Below are positions 5,813-6,353 of a stretch of DNA of 6,353 bases, one piece after another. Origin of the DNA: CAZILN01 sp964540005 (GTDB lineage Bacteria > Bacteroidota > Bacteroidia > Bacteroidales > SM23-62); assembly GCA_964540005.1 (NCBI GenBank), contig CAZILN010000028.1:1-6353 (forward strand), given 5' to 3'. The first letter of the stretch is position 1; each line of letters opens with the position of its first letter. Made by a program: the position numbers and the translations under genes. The notes under the pieces were generated by a model, which searched no databases, was not told the origin of the DNA, and saw nothing but the letters and a program-made list of their open reading frames with translations.

Positions 5813-6353
5813 CTATCCTGATGATTTAAGGGTTTTGCGTATGGTCCTCAATTCAGCGAACATGTTCAGGAAGGTTCCCCTGACTGAGAGCCGGCTATCC
5901 GGATCAGAGGACCAGTCAATAGGAAACTCCAGGATCCGGTAGCCTTTCCTGCGGGCCCGCAGGATTATTTCAATATCAAACATGAATCCCTCGGTAAAGC
6001 ACTCGGCATATAATTCATGAGCGACTGCTCTTCTGTATAACTTCAAACCGCATTGTGTATCGGTAAGGTTTCCCGGGATCCGGCTGTGGATGCGTATGTA
6101 TTTACGAAAAAGGAAAGAGGCCAGTCTCCTGTAGAGCTTGCGGGAACGCTTTATAAGGCTTCTGGTAAGGAAGCGTGAACCGTGGGCAATGTCACACTCA
6201 CCTGATGAAAGAAGGTCTATACCCCTGTTAATATTGGCATAGGGGACACAGTTGCCGCTGTCAATGAACATGATGATTTCAGAGGTGGCTTCCGTTATTC
6301 CGGCTTTTACCGCATAGCCTTTCCCTATATGATCCTGATAATCAATTACTTTC
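5813..6353 (-). CDS. Family 2 glycosyltransferase, polyprenyl-phosphate sugar synthase type (partial, N-terminus missing)
   Basis: The frame is open to the right edge (first full codon at 6352), giving 179 residues. The true start lies outside, and the ATG at 6271 is internal. Visible landmarks, numbered from the first residue here, are H-I-G-K-G-Y-A-V at 8-15 (the GT2 G-K-G-x-A-V motif), MFIDSGN at 28-34 at the nucleotide-sugar/metal site, H-G-S-R at 57-60, T-D-T-Q-C-G-L-K at 97-104 and FDIEIILRARRKGYRI at 125-140 followed by E-F-P-I-D-W. This series is typical of dolichyl/polyprenyl-phosphate glucose or mannose synthases (Alg5/DPM1-like), which transfer a sugar from a nucleotide donor to a lipid phosphate at the cytoplasmic face of the membrane. 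The protein ends soon after the catalytic domain with no membrane segment. The usual D-x-D is D-S-G here, so donor or metal binding may differ. A terminator separates it from the sugar-oxidoreductase block, so it likely belongs to another unit. Confidence 0.87.
   Translation of the reverse strand, partial: KVIDYQDHIGKGYAVKAGITEATSEIIMFIDSGNCVPYANINRGIDLLSSGECDIAHGSRFLTRSLIKRSRKLYRRLASFLFRKYIRIHSRIPGNLTDTQCGLKLYRRAVAHELYAECFTEGFMFDIEIILRARRKGYRILEFPIDWSSDPDSRLSVRGTFLNMFAELRTIRKTLKSSG

Noticed and set aside
1..6353. CRISPR arrays, tRNA/rRNA genes, insertion sequences or phage genes
   Set aside because: Reading both strands showed no regularly spaced repeats, no transposase or integrase motifs and no structural RNA signatures; coding sequence fills almost the whole window.

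Overview
The window reads as chromosomal DNA from a member of the Bacteroidota. This rests on the gene families present (exported Gfo/Idh/MocA oxidoreductases, a DUF6807 'PmoA-like' protein, a ThuA-like protein and a URO-D-like protein), on lipoprotein and twin-arginine leaders, on A/T-rich start contexts without Shine-Dalgarno motifs, and on roughly balanced base composition. The placement is an inference from protein style; no rRNA or other marker is present. All genes lie on the minus strand, so transcription runs from high to low coordinates.

Right edge (6353-5813): the C-terminal 179 residues of a family 2 glycosyltransferase of the dolichyl/polyprenyl-phosphate sugar synthase type. It is followed by a 162-base gap (5812-5651) holding a probable intrinsic terminator (5758-5715) and then an A/T-rich stretch that is the likely promoter zone of the next operon.

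Main block (5650-1): a tightly spaced run of genes with gaps of 10, 11, 48, 33 and 47 bases, probably one operon. In transcription order it holds a cytoplasmic URO-D-fold protein, a secreted DUF6807 protein, a broken ThuA-like lipoprotein gene, a Gfo/Idh/MocA oxidoreductase with a Tat-type lipoprotein leader, a second Gfo/Idh/MocA oxidoreductase with a Sec-type lipoprotein leader, and the first 39 codons of another exported protein with a Tat-like leader that runs off the left edge.

Most products of the block appear to act outside the cytoplasm. Gfo/Idh/MocA enzymes oxidise sugars or use NAD in glycoside cleavage, and the ThuA/ThuB pair of rhizobia works through 3-keto disaccharides. A working hypothesis is therefore an extracytoplasmic redox route for modifying or cleaving a carbohydrate, but the substrate cannot be read from the sequence. 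The most notable detail is the ThuA-like gene. Its leader and its C-terminal region are in different frames, and the Rossmann-like core between them is missing. A 13-base junction encodes the expected first ThuA strand in one frame and the expected C-terminal segment in the other, which suggests a deletion between short direct repeats, or an assembly collapse at them.
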